Shown piece by piece: positions 7,739-16,188 of a DNA stretch of 27,043 bases (position 1 is the first letter of the stretch; the number at the start of each line of letters is the position of its first letter). This DNA comes from JAOABV01 sp039801465 (GTDB lineage Bacteria > Hydrothermota > Tepidihabitantia > Tepidihabitantales > CAIPLT01). The DNA lies in assembly GCA_039801465.1 (NCBI GenBank), contig JBDRUT010000022.1, positions 1 to 27,043 on the forward strand, given 5' to 3'. Both the position numbers and the translations under genes were made by a program. Under the pieces are notes generated by a model that did no database searches, had not been told where the DNA came from, and worked only from the letters and a program-made list of their open reading frames with translations.

Positions 7739-9136
7739 TTACCAAATTCCGGTTTTTAAATATTCATCACAGGCACGGGCAGCAATTCTACCAGCGCCCA
7801 TTGCCAAAATTACAGTTGCTGCACCTGTGACAATATCACCACCAGCAAAGACGCCTTTTTTGGTCGTCTTACCAGTTTTTTCATCAGCAATAATATTGCC
7901 GTGTTTACCGATTTCTAACCCCGGTGTTGTTTGTGGAATTAAAGGATTGGGGCTTTGACCAATCGCAACCACGACAGTATCAACCGGAATTCTAAATTCC
8001 GAATTAGGGATTGCAATTGGTCTTCTTCGGCCTGAAGCATCCGGCTCACCTAATTCCATTCTTAAACATTCCATTTCTTTAACCCACCCATTTTCGTCAC
8101 CATAATATTTTACCGGCAAAGTTAAAAATTCAAAATGGACACCCTCTTCTTCCGCATGGTGAATTTCTTCAATTCTCGCGGGCATTTCAGTTTTACTCCG
8201 GCGGTAAATAATCATGGATTTTTCGGCACCTAATCTCAAAGCAGTGCGCGCAGCATCCATTGCAACATTACCACCACCAATTACCGCAACTCTTTTACCA
8301 CGCACAATTGGCGTATCATATTCGGGAAATAAATAAGCCTTCATTAGATTAGACCGGACTAAATATTCATTTGCTGAATAAATGCCATTAAGATTTTCAC
8401 CAGGGATATTCATAAACCAAGGTAGACCTGCACCAGTTCCGATAAAGACCGCATCAAAATCTTGTAATAATTCGTCAACTGTTTTTGTTCTACCAACAAC
8501 AAAACTGGTAATTAATTTTACACCCAAACTTTCAACATATTCAACCTCTCTTTGCACAATCGCCTTGGGCAGACGAAATTCAGGAATACCGTAGACTAAA
8601 ACACCACCGGCTTTATGTAATGCTTCGAATAAGACAACTTCATGACCCAATTGTGCCATATCGCCAGCAAAGACTAAACCAGCAGGGCCGGAGCCGACAA
8701 CGGCAACTTTCTTTCCGGTTGGTGGATGTTTTTCAGGAATCTCTGGTTTACCTTGACCGGCTTCCCAATCAGCAGCAAATCGTTCTAATCGACCAATACC
8801 AACCGGCTCCATTTTTTTGGCTAAAACACATTCTTTTTCACATTGGTCTTCTTGAGGACAAACTCGCCCACAGATTGCCGGTAAGACATTTTTCTTTTTC
8901 AATATCCTAATCGCACCAATAAAATCTTTTTCTGCAATTCGTGCAATAAAACCTGGGATATCAATTTCTACTGGACATCCTTTAACACAGGTTGGTTTTT
9001 TGCATTGTAAACATCTCTGAGCTTCTAATATTGCTTCTTCAGAACTGTAACCATAAGGCACTTCTTGAAAATTTTTAATTCTTTCTTGAGGTGCTTGTTC
9101 TCGCATTGGAGTTTTCTTAGGATTGGGCTTAGACAT
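7739..9136 (-). CDS. nfnB: NfnB-type flavoprotein (NADPH-binding large subunit; GltA/SudA family)
   Basis: The 465-residue protein matches the large subunit of NADH-dependent reduced ferredoxin:NADP+ oxidoreductase, and the related glutamate-synthase small chain and sulfide dehydrogenase subunit. Two [4Fe-4S] clusters are indicated by Cys42/45/50/54 (CLQCKKPTCVKGC) and Cys89/93/99/103 (CGRVCPQEDQCEKEC). FAD binds at VVGSGPAG (about 147-154) and NADPH at VIGGGNVAMD. The start ATG has AAGGGA upstream and lies 3 nt after nfnA, so the two are co-translated. Because the partner is an NfnA-type subunit rather than a glutamate-synthase large chain, NfnB is preferred over GltD. Sulfide dehydrogenase activity remains possible from sequence alone. 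Confidence 0.85.
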   Translation of the reverse strand: MSKPNPKKTPMREQAPQERIKNFQEVPYGYSSEEAILEAQRCLQCKKPTCVKGCPVEIDIPGFIARIAEKDFIGAIRILKKKNVLPAICGRVCPQEDQCEKECVLAKKMEPVGIGRLERFAADWEAGQGKPEIPEKHPPTGKKVAVVGSGPAGLVFAGDMAQLGHEVVLFEALHKAGGVLVYGIPEFRLPKAIVQREVEYVESLGVKLITSFVVGRTKTVDELLQDFDAVFIGTGAGLPWFMNIPGENLNGIYSANEYLVRSNLMKAYLFPEYDTPIVRGKRVAVIGGGNVAMDAARTALRLGAEKSMIIYRRSKTEMPARIEEIHHAEEEGVHFEFLTLPVKYYGDENGWVKEMECLRMELGEPDASGRRRPIAIPNSEFRIPVDTVVVAIGQSPNPLIPQTTPGLEIGKHGNIIADEKTGKTTKKGVFAGGDIVTGAATVILAMGAGRIAARACDEYLKTGIW

Positions 9137-9139
9137 ATA

Positions 9140-9991
9140 TTATCCCTTGTGGCAACTACAACTGGTTATTTGTCTATTAAACAATTCCAGTGATTCTTTT
9201 TCTTCTTTCAGATAAGTCTTTAGTCGTTTCATAAGTAAATCAAAATCAACTTTATGACCATCAAATTCCGGACCGTCAACACAGGCAAATTTAGTTTCAC
9301 CGCCGACTTCAACTCGACAAACACCACACATACCAGTGGCGTCAAGCATAATCGGATTTAAACTGACAATTGTTCTAATATTATAAGGTCGGGTCATCTC
9401 TGAAACTGCTTTCATCATAATAACCGGACCAACTGCAAAGACACAATCAATTTTTCTGCCATTAGCAATTATTTTTTTCAAGACATCAGTAACTAATCCC
9501 TTTTCTCCGTAACTGCCATCATCCGTAGTAATATAAAGTTCGTCGGACACAGATTTCATTTCTTGTTCCATTATCAATAAATTTTTACTGCGGGCACCAA
9601 TAATCGAAATTACTTTATTTTTGGCTTCTTTTAACGCTCTGGCAACCGGAAAAATTTCCGGTGTGCCGACACCACCGCCAATACAGATGACTGAACCGTA
9701 GTTTTCGATTTCTGATGGTTTACCTAAAGGACCAATTAAGTCTAAAACCGCATCACCAGGATTAAGCGTTCCTAATAATTTAGTAGTCTTTCCTACTTCT
9801 TGGAATACGATGACTAAAATGCCTTTTTCTTTTTTAGCATCGGCAATTGTAAGCGGTATTCTTTCGCCAGGTTCATTAATCCTTAAAACAACAAATTGTC
9901 CTGGTTGCGCTTTTTGAGCAATTAACGGTGCATCAAACTCAAATAGTTTTATACCCGGGGCTAATTCTTTTTTAGATAGTATTCGAAACAT
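9140..9991 (-). CDS. nfnA: NfnA-type subunit (NAD(H)-binding, FAD and [2Fe-2S])
   Basis: The 283-residue protein belongs to the ferredoxin-NADP reductase-like small subunits of NfnAB/SudAB. Residues 1-95 form the FAD domain (RIPLTIAD), followed by the nucleotide-binding domain (CIGGGVGTPEIFPVARAL) and a C-terminal [2Fe-2S] site, CGVC then FAC, with an aspartate just before (LDATGMCGVC). In the characterised complex it oxidises NADH and bifurcates electrons to ferredoxin and, through NfnB, to NADP+. The frame extends to 10054, but a near-consensus promoter has its -10 at 10007-10002, overlapping the next ATG (10003). The ATG at 9991 (MFRILSKKELAPGI, the family N-terminus) is therefore the start, on an almost leaderless message without a Shine-Dalgarno. 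Confidence 0.88.
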   Translation of the reverse strand: MFRILSKKELAPGIKLFEFDAPLIAQKAQPGQFVVLRINEPGERIPLTIADAKKEKGILVIVFQEVGKTTKLLGTLNPGDAVLDLIGPLGKPSEIENYGSVICIGGGVGTPEIFPVARALKEAKNKVISIIGARSKNLLIMEQEMKSVSDELYITTDDGSYGEKGLVTDVLKKIIANGRKIDCVFAVGPVIMMKAVSEMTRPYNIRTIVSLNPIMLDATGMCGVCRVEVGGETKFACVDGPEFDGHKVDFDLLMKRLKTYLKEEKESLELFNRQITSCSCHKG

Positions 9992-10001
9992 ATCAGGTAT
10001 C

Positions 10002-10029
10002 ATTATAATAAAATTCACTTGTTTGTCAA
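10002..10029 (-). promoter_or_regulatory. Sigma70-like promoter of nfnAB
   Basis: Minus-strand TTGACA (10029-10024) and TATAAT (10007-10002) are 16 bp apart. Only 10 nt separate the -10 from the nfnA ATG, so the message would have a leader of about 0-4 nt. Confidence 0.85.
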
Positions 10030-10047
10030 CTGATTTTTTGCAAAAGC

Positions 10048-10076
10048 TTGACACAATTTGATTTTTTTAGTATAAT
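10048..10076 (+). promoter_or_regulatory. Consensus sigma70 promoter, divergent from nfnAB, with no annotated gene
   Basis: TTGACA (10048-10053), a 17-bp spacer and TATAAT (10071-10076) form a perfect consensus promoter on the plus strand. Its -35 is 18 bp from the nfnA -35, and the interval holds the perfect 10-bp palindrome TTTTGCAAAA (10036-10045), a possible shared operator. Transcription would start near 10083. Confidence 0.8.
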
Positions 10077-10082
10077 ATATGC

Positions 10083-10560
10083 AAATATGTGTATATGTAT
10101 TAAAAAGAAAATTCTCTCGGCGTTGTTAATGGCCAATGTTGTTGTGCAGGCTGAAAAATTATCTAAGAATATAATCTGTCATCTTTATCGGGTTATTAGT
10201 ATATTAGATTGATCGGCTTATGATTTGGCAAGAGTTGATAGGACAATTTAATAATTACTGAGTAAAGCGGCGTGTGTGCGATTTTGGATATTCTAAGCTT
10301 AGTTGTGTTGAAAGGTTTATGTTTTTGAAAAGCGATTTGTGGAATGTTGTGAGATTTACTTAATTGTGGATAAAGTAATTGGTTAGTAATTGCATCAAGG
10401 CATTTAAAGTAAAATGTTTAATTGTGTTGGTTTTTAAGAATGATAAGTGTGCTGAGCAAACAGGTGTCAACTATTTATATGTATTTTGTTATCTTATGTC
10501 TTGAAGGCCATAAGGCAACAGGCAAAGTGTTCGGGTGCAGTGTGGGTGCAGAACGGATAC
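10083..10560 (+). ncRNA. Candidate noncoding transcript or decayed gene (G-rich plus strand)
   Basis: Immediately after the consensus promoter, the plus strand is strongly G-skewed: by hand count 117 G against 46 C over 10081-10560. The surrounding minus-strand genes would leave C, not G, in excess on this strand. All three forward frames are broken by stops. The first is a 41-codon frame from 10087, whose start MCICIKKKILSALLMAN then VVVQA looks like a signal peptide, so a decayed exported-protein gene is an alternative. I see no RNase P, tmRNA, SRP or 6S signature. No clear terminator ends the block. The hairpin GACCG...CGGTC at 10821-10848, followed by TTCTATTTATT, could end it further on. 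Confidence 0.4.
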
Positions 10561-10656
10561 TGAATTCATACCATTCGCGCCGTCGTCTATGGAGTTAAAA
10601 ATTGTGTCTATTATAATAGCAAAATTGTCGTTTATTATTAAATTTATGCTTTTGCT

Positions 10657-10998
10657 GGGATTTTCGTATCATTTTAAGGCAATTGTTCAATCATTCAAGT
10701 TAACACTTAGTTTTCCACCTATTTTGCCTGTGCTTAAATCATAGAAATTGTCTATCAGATGACAAATCACAATGCTATTTTCTTGGTTTGAAAACTCGGT
10801 GAAAATAGATTTTCGCTATTGACCGAATCTGATACAGATAAAGCGGTCTTCTATTTATTAATCAATTAATATCCGTATCGGACTCGTCTTTGAACATTGA
10901 ACTTTTAAACCTTTGAACCTTATATTGACCTTTGGATTTTGTTACTTTTGAACCTTATTTCTGCTTTCAGTGTTTTTCTTGATACTTTTTCAGAACAT
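10657..10998 (+). repeat. Left arm of long inverted repeat
   Basis: This segment is the reverse complement of the right end of the window. Position 10657 pairs with 27043, and over the roughly 290 bp nearest that end I count about 4-6 differences, mostly single bases. Similarity fades at 10960-10998, close to the sucD stop. Since identity is highest where the window ends, the repeat probably continues leftwards here and beyond 27043 there. It contains nested hairpins (GACCG-ATCTG-ATA-CAGAT-CGGTC at 10821-10848 and TCCG-TAT-CGGA at about 10872-10882) and repeated TTTGAAC words (10889-10960). The rest of the gap, 10561-10656, shows nothing recognisable. Confidence 0.85.
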
Positions 10999-11016
10999 TA
11001 TTTGTTAAGTTGACAT

Positions 11017-11883
11017 TTACAAAACAGCCGAAAGTTTTTCTTCGATTTCTTCTGGTTCATAGATTACTTTAATGCCAACTTTTTCAAAGGCTTTGATTTT
11101 TTCTTGGGCAGTGCCTTTGCCACCAGCAATGATTGCACCGGCATGTCCCATCCTTTTATCCGCAGGTGCAGTTTGTCCGGCAATGAATCCGAATACAGGC
11201 TTGGTTATATTTTTTGCGACAAATTCAGCAGCATTCTCTTCATCGGTGCCACCAATTTCACCAATAATTACAATCGCTTCGGTTTGTTTATCTTCCTGAA
11301 ATAGTTTTAGACAATCAATAAAATTAGTTCCAATAATCGGGTCACCGCCAATACCAATGACAGTCGATTCACCGAAGCCGGCTTTGGTAATATGGCTGGC
11401 GATTTCATAAGTCAGAGTTCCAGAACGAGAGACAACACCGACCTTACCTTTCTTAAACGCCATTGCTGGCAATATGCCAACTTTACAAATACCCGGGGAT
11501 ATTAATCCCGGTGAGTTCGGACCAATTAATCGTGTTTTTTTTCCTTTAAGATAGGCAACAATCTTTAGCATCTCAAGTGTTGGAACTCCTTCAGAAACAC
11601 AAATAACCAAATCAAGTTCTGCATCAATTGCTTCATAAATTGCATCTGGCGCAAATTGAGCCGGAACAAAGATAATGGAAGTGTTAGCATCGGTCGCGGA
11701 TTTTGCTTGTCTCACAGTATTGAATACCGGCAAACCACAAACTTCGCTTCCGCCTTTACCGGGAGTAACACCGCCTACAACTTTTGTGCCATATTGAAGC
11801 ATCTGCTGAGTATGAAATGAACCGTCGCGTCCGGTAATTCCTTGGACAATAACTTTGGTGTTTTCATTGATAAGAATTGCCAT
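11017..11883 (-). CDS. sucD: Succinate-CoA ligase, alpha subunit
   Basis: This is the CoA-binding and phosphohistidine subunit of the TCA-cycle enzyme that interconverts succinyl-CoA and succinate with ATP or GTP synthesis. The 288-residue length is typical. The Rossmann segment is VQGITGRDGSFHTQ (13-26). GPNSPGLISPG (121-131) lies near the CoA site, and His247 in RMGHAGAII is the phosphorylated histidine (His246 in E. coli). The start ATG follows sucC by 3 nt, with AAAGGAT upstream, so it is translated as the second gene of a sucCD pair. No clear terminator follows the stop; the inverted repeat begins there. Confidence 0.96.
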   Translation of the reverse strand: MAILINENTKVIVQGITGRDGSFHTQQMLQYGTKVVGGVTPGKGGSEVCGLPVFNTVRQAKSATDANTSIIFVPAQFAPDAIYEAIDAELDLVICVSEGVPTLEMLKIVAYLKGKKTRLIGPNSPGLISPGICKVGILPAMAFKKGKVGVVSRSGTLTYEIASHITKAGFGESTVIGIGGDPIIGTNFIDCLKLFQEDKQTEAIVIIGEIGGTDEENAAEFVAKNITKPVFGFIAGQTAPADKRMGHAGAIIAGGKGTAQEKIKAFEKVGIKVIYEPEEIEEKLSAVL

Positions 11884-11886
11884 TGT

Positions 11887-13017
11887 CTATCCTTTCAAAA
11901 TGTGAGTTGCTTTTTTTACTGCTTCGGTCATTGTGTCGGCGAAAATAATCGCCGAATCTTTTAGTAATGCTTTGGCTTTATCTTGATTTGTGCCAACTAA
12001 TCGAGCAATGATTGGCAAGGTGATATTTTCTTCTTTTATTGCCCAAAGTAATCCTTGAGCGACATCATCGCAACGGGTAATTCCACCGAAGATATTGACT
12101 AAGATTGCTTTGACATTTTTATCCGTAGTGATAATGCGCATTGCCTCTCGCATTTTTTCCGGAGAAGAAGAGCCACCGATGTCGAGAAAATTAGCCGGAT
12201 TACCGCCATATCGTTTAATTAAATCCATTGTTGCCATTGCTAATCCTGCACCATTGACAATACAGCCAACATTACCATCTAATTTCACATAAGACAGATC
12301 AGCTTTTTTTGCCTGTACTTCTAATGGTTCTTCAGCATCAAGGTCTCGTAGTGAAACAATCTCAGGATGTCGGAAAAGAGCATTGTCATCAAAAACAATC
12401 TTGGCATCAAGGGCGATAAGTTTATTATCACTTTTGACCAAGGGATTGATTTCAACTAAAGAACAGTCTAAATCCGTAAAGATTTTATATAGATTCATTG
12501 CGATAATTGAAAAATCCTTTATTAGTTGCGAGTCATTAAATAGTGCATAGGCAATATTCCGAACCTGATATGATTTTAATCCCAATAAAGGTGAAATTGA
12601 TTCTTTAAGGATTTTTTCTGGAGTTTTAACCGCAATTTCTTCAATATCCACGCCCCCTGAAGCCGATGCGATTAGCACCGCGCTTTGACTTTCTCGGTCA
12701 ATGGTAATGCCAATATAATACTCGCTATCAATTTTGACTGCTTCGGCTAATAAAACCTTTTTGACAATAAGACCTTTGATATTCATTCCTAAGATTGAGT
12801 TGACGCAAGATTCAAGTTCCTTGTCGTTCTGGCAGATTTTAACACCGCCGGCTTTTCCACGACCACCAACTAACACTTGGGCTTTGACAACTATGGGGAA
12901 TTTTAATTCCTGGGCAATAATTTTGGCTTCATCCCAAGAAAAAGCAACCTTTTCTTGAGTAGTCGGTATCTCATATCTCCTAAAGATTTCTTTTGCTTGA
13001 TATTCATGTATTTTCAT
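11887..13017 (-). CDS. sucC: Succinate-CoA ligase, beta subunit
   Basis: The ATP-grasp subunit binds nucleotide and succinate. At 376 residues it is slightly short of the usual 385-390. The N-terminus MKIHEYQAKEIFRRYEIP is standard. Nucleotide-binding residues are in VVKAQVLVGGRGKAGGVK (43-60), metal ligands in the LVEINPLV segment, and the succinate loop is in NIFGGITRCDDVAQG. The Shine-Dalgarno AAAGG lies upstream of the ATG. It heads the sucCD pair, with only 81 nt to the Wzi-like gene upstream, so it may also be reached by transcription from the membrane-protein genes. ADP or GDP specificity is not evident. Confidence 0.96.
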   Translation of the reverse strand: MKIHEYQAKEIFRRYEIPTTQEKVAFSWDEAKIIAQELKFPIVVKAQVLVGGRGKAGGVKICQNDKELESCVNSILGMNIKGLIVKKVLLAEAVKIDSEYYIGITIDRESQSAVLIASASGGVDIEEIAVKTPEKILKESISPLLGLKSYQVRNIAYALFNDSQLIKDFSIIAMNLYKIFTDLDCSLVEINPLVKSDNKLIALDAKIVFDDNALFRHPEIVSLRDLDAEEPLEVQAKKADLSYVKLDGNVGCIVNGAGLAMATMDLIKRYGGNPANFLDIGGSSSPEKMREAMRIITTDKNVKAILVNIFGGITRCDDVAQGLLWAIKEENITLPIIARLVGTNQDKAKALLKDSAIIFADTMTEAVKKATHILKG

Positions 13018-13098
13018 TGTTGCGCCTTTCTATTTTGCTTAAGACTTATTAATTGAGACACTTGGCAATAAAAGTTTTGTTTAATGATATAATCAGAA

Positions 13099-14685
13099 TC
13101 AATATCTAAACTCAATTCTAATAAAACTTTTAACTTTATTATTATTTTCAAGATATAGTCCGCTTAAAAGCCGAAAATTAGGATGGGGTTCAAAATAAAT
13201 TTCCGGTCCAATCAAAGTTCTGGCTTCAATTGTACCTGAAGGAAAATCTCTGATTGGTGTTTCTACTCCATCCCAAGTTTTATTATCTAAATTACCACGA
13301 TTTCCTTCACCCGTTCTGATTTTTGTCGCAGATAGACTTATTCGTAAAGTGGTTAATGGGTAAAAATCTACTTTGCAAAAAATTTCATCAGCATCCGGTC
13401 CTATGGCATGTCCTAATGGTGTTGAATATTGAGTGTAAGCGATATGATAGATCCGATGATAATAAGTATACCTTGTAATTTTGGAATATTCAGCGCGTAA
13501 AGCAAATTGTTTATAAGGGTGATATATTCCTAATGTCAAACCATAACAATTTGGCGGTCGATTAGGTCTTGTGTTGAATTCGTAGTTGTCAAGCATTAGT
13601 TGACCATAGAATTTAGTGTTGACAAAGTAGGTTGCGAAATCTAATCCAAATAATATATTATCATCATGGCCGGTATTAGCAACTTCCATATATATTGGAA
13701 TAATGGGATTAAGATAACCCCAAAATCCTCGGGTTTGAAGAGAATCGAATGAATAAACAACCAACATTGTGCCACCAAGTCGAATTATATTGCCAAGACT
13801 GATTTCTAACCGTTGTCCGGAAAGAAACCGATGATAATAATACCAAGGTGATAATCCAGCACAAAACCAAAGTGCTTTGAAGTTTTTTACTGAGGTTCTG
13901 AGTTGGATTTGTTCTAATGAAGGAGCAACATCAGATAATAAGACCGAACTTCGATATCCTGGACCAAAATAGAGATAATCTCGGCCAAGTTCTATAGTCA
14001 TAAAATAAAAGGGAAAAGATAGATAGGCTTCTTTCAGGTCAAAGGTCATAAAATTACTTGACGATTTTACTCGAGTTCCTGGCACATGAAGACCTGCGGG
14101 GTCTGAAGTATCAGGTATCTTTTTATTATAAAATGTCATTTCATAGCGATTGTAGAGACTGATTTTTGAGTTAGGGTCTAAATTAAAGACCGCCCCAATT
14201 GAACCTGTCTGGTTATCAGGAAATGGGGTATAAGTAAGTGGTGTGAAGGGAAAGGGAAATTTACTATAAGTGAGTCGGGAAAAAAGGTTGATATTAATTA
14301 CGCCAGCGCCATAATTAAGTTTCACCAGAGGTTTTCGTTTAGCAATTTTTATATCCATCAATAAATCATCAGAAAATTCACTTAATAAGCGTTCAATATA
14401 AAACCCGGCTTGTTTGTTAGAATATGTGCGGTTTAGATTTGATTCCTGTAAAAGATTAATGACTACTTGTCTTGTCCACGGTTTGCTTGTTGGTGGAATT
14501 GATTTGATATAACCGATAGTTTTCAGATAATCAATTGCCTCATAAATCCACGAATCAGTTGGAATATTATCTAAAGGAGCAGAATGCAAGAACTGAGAGG
14601 TGAGGGGCAAGAGGCAAGAAACCAGAAGTAAGAGAAATATAAATGTTTTTATTCTAATGTATTGCCTCACGTTTCTTTTTGCCAA
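13099..14685 (-). CDS. Wzi-like outer-membrane beta-barrel protein (capsule assembly family)
   Basis: This 528-residue exported protein has an N-terminal basic region, a hydrophobic core (TFIFLLLLVSCLLPL, residues 14-28) and a likely signal-peptidase cleavage near Ala36 (FLHSA). A short helical region (PTDSWIYEAIDYLKTIGYI) resembling an SLH-type segment follows. The rest is alternating, aromatic-rich strands ending in FIRIEFRY, a C-terminal aromatic as in outer-membrane barrels. The layout and words such as LYFGPGYRSSVLLSD match the Wzi capsule-assembly family; whether this cell has a capsule is unknown. The start is unclear: a TTG at 14685, or a GTG at 14670 that still keeps the whole signal peptide. 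Neither has a good Shine-Dalgarno. Confidence 0.75.
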   Translation of the reverse strand: MAKRNVRQYIRIKTFIFLLLLVSCLLPLTSQFLHSAPLDNIPTDSWIYEAIDYLKTIGYIKSIPPTSKPWTRQVVINLLQESNLNRTYSNKQAGFYIERLLSEFSDDLLMDIKIAKRKPLVKLNYGAGVININLFSRLTYSKFPFPFTPLTYTPFPDNQTGSIGAVFNLDPNSKISLYNRYEMTFYNKKIPDTSDPAGLHVPGTRVKSSSNFMTFDLKEAYLSFPFYFMTIELGRDYLYFGPGYRSSVLLSDVAPSLEQIQLRTSVKNFKALWFCAGLSPWYYYHRFLSGQRLEISLGNIIRLGGTMLVVYSFDSLQTRGFWGYLNPIIPIYMEVANTGHDDNILFGLDFATYFVNTKFYGQLMLDNYEFNTRPNRPPNCYGLTLGIYHPYKQFALRAEYSKITRYTYYHRIYHIAYTQYSTPLGHAIGPDADEIFCKVDFYPLTTLRISLSATKIRTGEGNRGNLDNKTWDGVETPIRDFPSGTIEARTLIGPEIYFEPHPNFRLLSGLYLENNNKVKSFIRIEFRY

Positions 14686-14708
14686 AAGTCTTGAGCCTGG
14701 TATCTATT

Positions 14709-15338
14709 TTATCTTATTATTCCCAGCCAATCTTTTAACAAGAATTGGAATCTTCCAATTAGAAGCGAGATACGCGCCATCACTGTATAACCAAAAGAAG
14801 CACCAAATCCAATCATTAAGAAGATGATACCAATTTCCGCAGCAATTTGTGTCGATTTTTTTCGCTCTTGTGAAAAGAAGAAATAGATAATTGTACAGAT
14901 TACGCCGACAAATGATATTAGCGCCCAAACAAAGAAGTCCCAGCGTTGCAAAATCTCTGGTTTTAATACCGCACCTTGAATTTGCCGAATAATACTGGCT
15001 TGAAGTGTTGCAGGAATTGCGGCACCTGCACCAAAACCTAAAACTAATCCCATCGGTAATCTTACTAACCATGCTGCTTTAGGAATAAATCGTGCAAAAT
15101 AGCATAATCCGAAGACTAATGGAATAATATTTAATAATTGTCCATGTTTAAACAATGGAACAAGTAAATCCGGGTAAAGAACATTGTGATAGGAAATTGA
15201 AATTGAGTATCCAACTGAGACACCGACAAATAAATGTTCAGCAAATTTGTAAAATGGATTATCACGATACAAGAAGGAAAAGATACAAAAAGTCAAAAAA
15301 GCTCCAACCCATGTCCAAAAACTTGTTGCTAAGTTCAT
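14709..15338 (-). CDS. Polytopic membrane protein of unknown function (fourth gene of FN3/DUF6754-type module)
   Basis: The 209-residue protein has about six hydrophobic helices (roughly residues 5-22, 33-50, 68-82, 90-108, 135-156 and 168-190), with no family I recognise. The N-terminal part, SFLYRDNPFYKFAEHLFVGVSVGY, carries charged and histidine residues between the first two helices and may be functional. The ATG overlaps the stop of the 283-residue gene as ATGA (15338-15335) and has GGGGAGG upstream, indicating translational coupling. It lies 23 nt before the Wzi-like gene, so the module may continue into it. Function: unknown; a partner of the two membrane-anchored globular proteins is likely from coupling. 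Confidence 0.85.
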   Translation of the reverse strand: MNLATSFWTWVGAFLTFCIFSFLYRDNPFYKFAEHLFVGVSVGYSISISYHNVLYPDLLVPLFKHGQLLNIIPLVFGLCYFARFIPKAAWLVRLPMGLVLGFGAGAAIPATLQASIIRQIQGAVLKPEILQRWDFFVWALISFVGVICTIIYFFFSQERKKSTQIAAEIGIIFLMIGFGASFGYTVMARISLLIGRFQFLLKDWLGIIR

Positions 15339-16186
15339 TTTGTCCTCCCCGTTGACCGACGAATAAAAAAGTATCCGATGTTTCCTAAGACGATGAGAAT
15401 AAGAATTAAAAGATGGGCTAATGATTGCGAATCCATTGCTTGAGTTGCTGGGGTTCGTGCTTGACTATATCCCTTTTCCTTAACTAAAAACTCATATTCA
15501 GAAGCGCCTTTCATTCCACCGAGAAGTCCAGTTAATTGGCCAGTCTGGAGAAACGGATAAGCATCAGCCGCTGAAACTGCAGTTGTTCCGGCACCCATTT
15601 TTAAGCCATATCTTGCTTGGGCATATGCAATCCAAGTGTTCATCCCGGGGTCACCGGCAGATAAAGTTATAAAAAATGGAATATCGCGATAATTCTTTAT
15701 ATCACGCATCATTGGTAATGAATCAAGCGGTTTACCATAATAATCAGTAGGAAATGCTTTTTTAATATCCTCACCCATACCTAAAACAACCGGTAAAACT
15801 CCGGACCGCCAACCTAAAAAGACATAATCTTCGCCGTAAACTTTGTTATATTCTTGAGAAACTGTGGCTAATGCTTGTTCTCCAAGCCCTATTCCCGTGA
15901 GCCATAATCCTAAGACAATTACTCTAATATTTTTGGCAAACGCATGTCGAAGAATTGAAGTTAACATTGGATATAATTCCGGCATTGAGCCTGGGTCAAA
16001 GTCAATTGAAATCATTAATGGTTTTCCTTCAGGAATCGCGTCAACCGCATTAAACACATCCATTGCTCGACTTGAAGCGCGAGTAATAAGTCCAATTGGT
16101 CGAATTAAGGGAATGATGATCACTATTGCTAAAACTGCAAAAATGATTTTACGGTCAATCTTGGCAAGTATTTCAAATATCTTCAT
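15335..16186 (-). CDS. Membrane-anchored globular protein of unknown function (third gene of module)
   Basis: The 283-residue protein has one N-terminal helix (13-33), a globular domain (about 35-253) and one C-terminal helix (256-275) followed by basic RRSTGRTK. By the positive-inside rule both ends face the cytoplasm and the domain faces the periplasm. The domain shows alpha/beta alternation: KPLMISIDFDPGSMPELYPM, NIRVIVLGLWLTG, YVFLGWRSGVLPVVLGMGED and IPFFITLSAGDPGMNTWIAYA. Acidic loops (DFDPGS, GMGED, SAGDPG) could bind a ligand or metal. A glycine-rich GLLGGMKGASEYEFLV segment precedes the last helix. I cannot name the family. The ATG has GGAGG upstream and lies 2 nt after the preceding gene. 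Confidence 0.85.
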   Translation of the reverse strand: MKIFEILAKIDRKIIFAVLAIVIIIPLIRPIGLITRASSRAMDVFNAVDAIPEGKPLMISIDFDPGSMPELYPMLTSILRHAFAKNIRVIVLGLWLTGIGLGEQALATVSQEYNKVYGEDYVFLGWRSGVLPVVLGMGEDIKKAFPTDYYGKPLDSLPMMRDIKNYRDIPFFITLSAGDPGMNTWIAYAQARYGLKMGAGTTAVSAADAYPFLQTGQLTGLLGGMKGASEYEFLVKEKGYSQARTPATQAMDSQSLAHLLILILIVLGNIGYFFIRRSTGRTK

Positions 16187-16188
16187 AA

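Noticed and set aside
10087..10212. 41-codon frame with a signal-peptide-like start directly after the consensus promoter
   Set aside because: Too short and not continued in any frame; kept only as a sign that the region may be a decayed gene.
10360..10375. Perfect DnaA-box sequence (TGTGGATAA), suggesting an origin
   Set aside because: Only one box noticed in the gap and no cluster; one such 9-mer is likely by chance in 27 kb of AT-rich DNA. Flanking genes do not change strand here.
10535..10744. 69-codon plus-strand frame
   Set aside because: Runs across the edge of the inverted repeat, has no ribosome binding site, and its sequence looks random.
14704..15072. 122-codon minus-strand frame overlapping the 209-residue membrane protein
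   Set aside because: Out-of-frame shadow; the 209-residue frame has the coupled start, Shine-Dalgarno and membrane helices.
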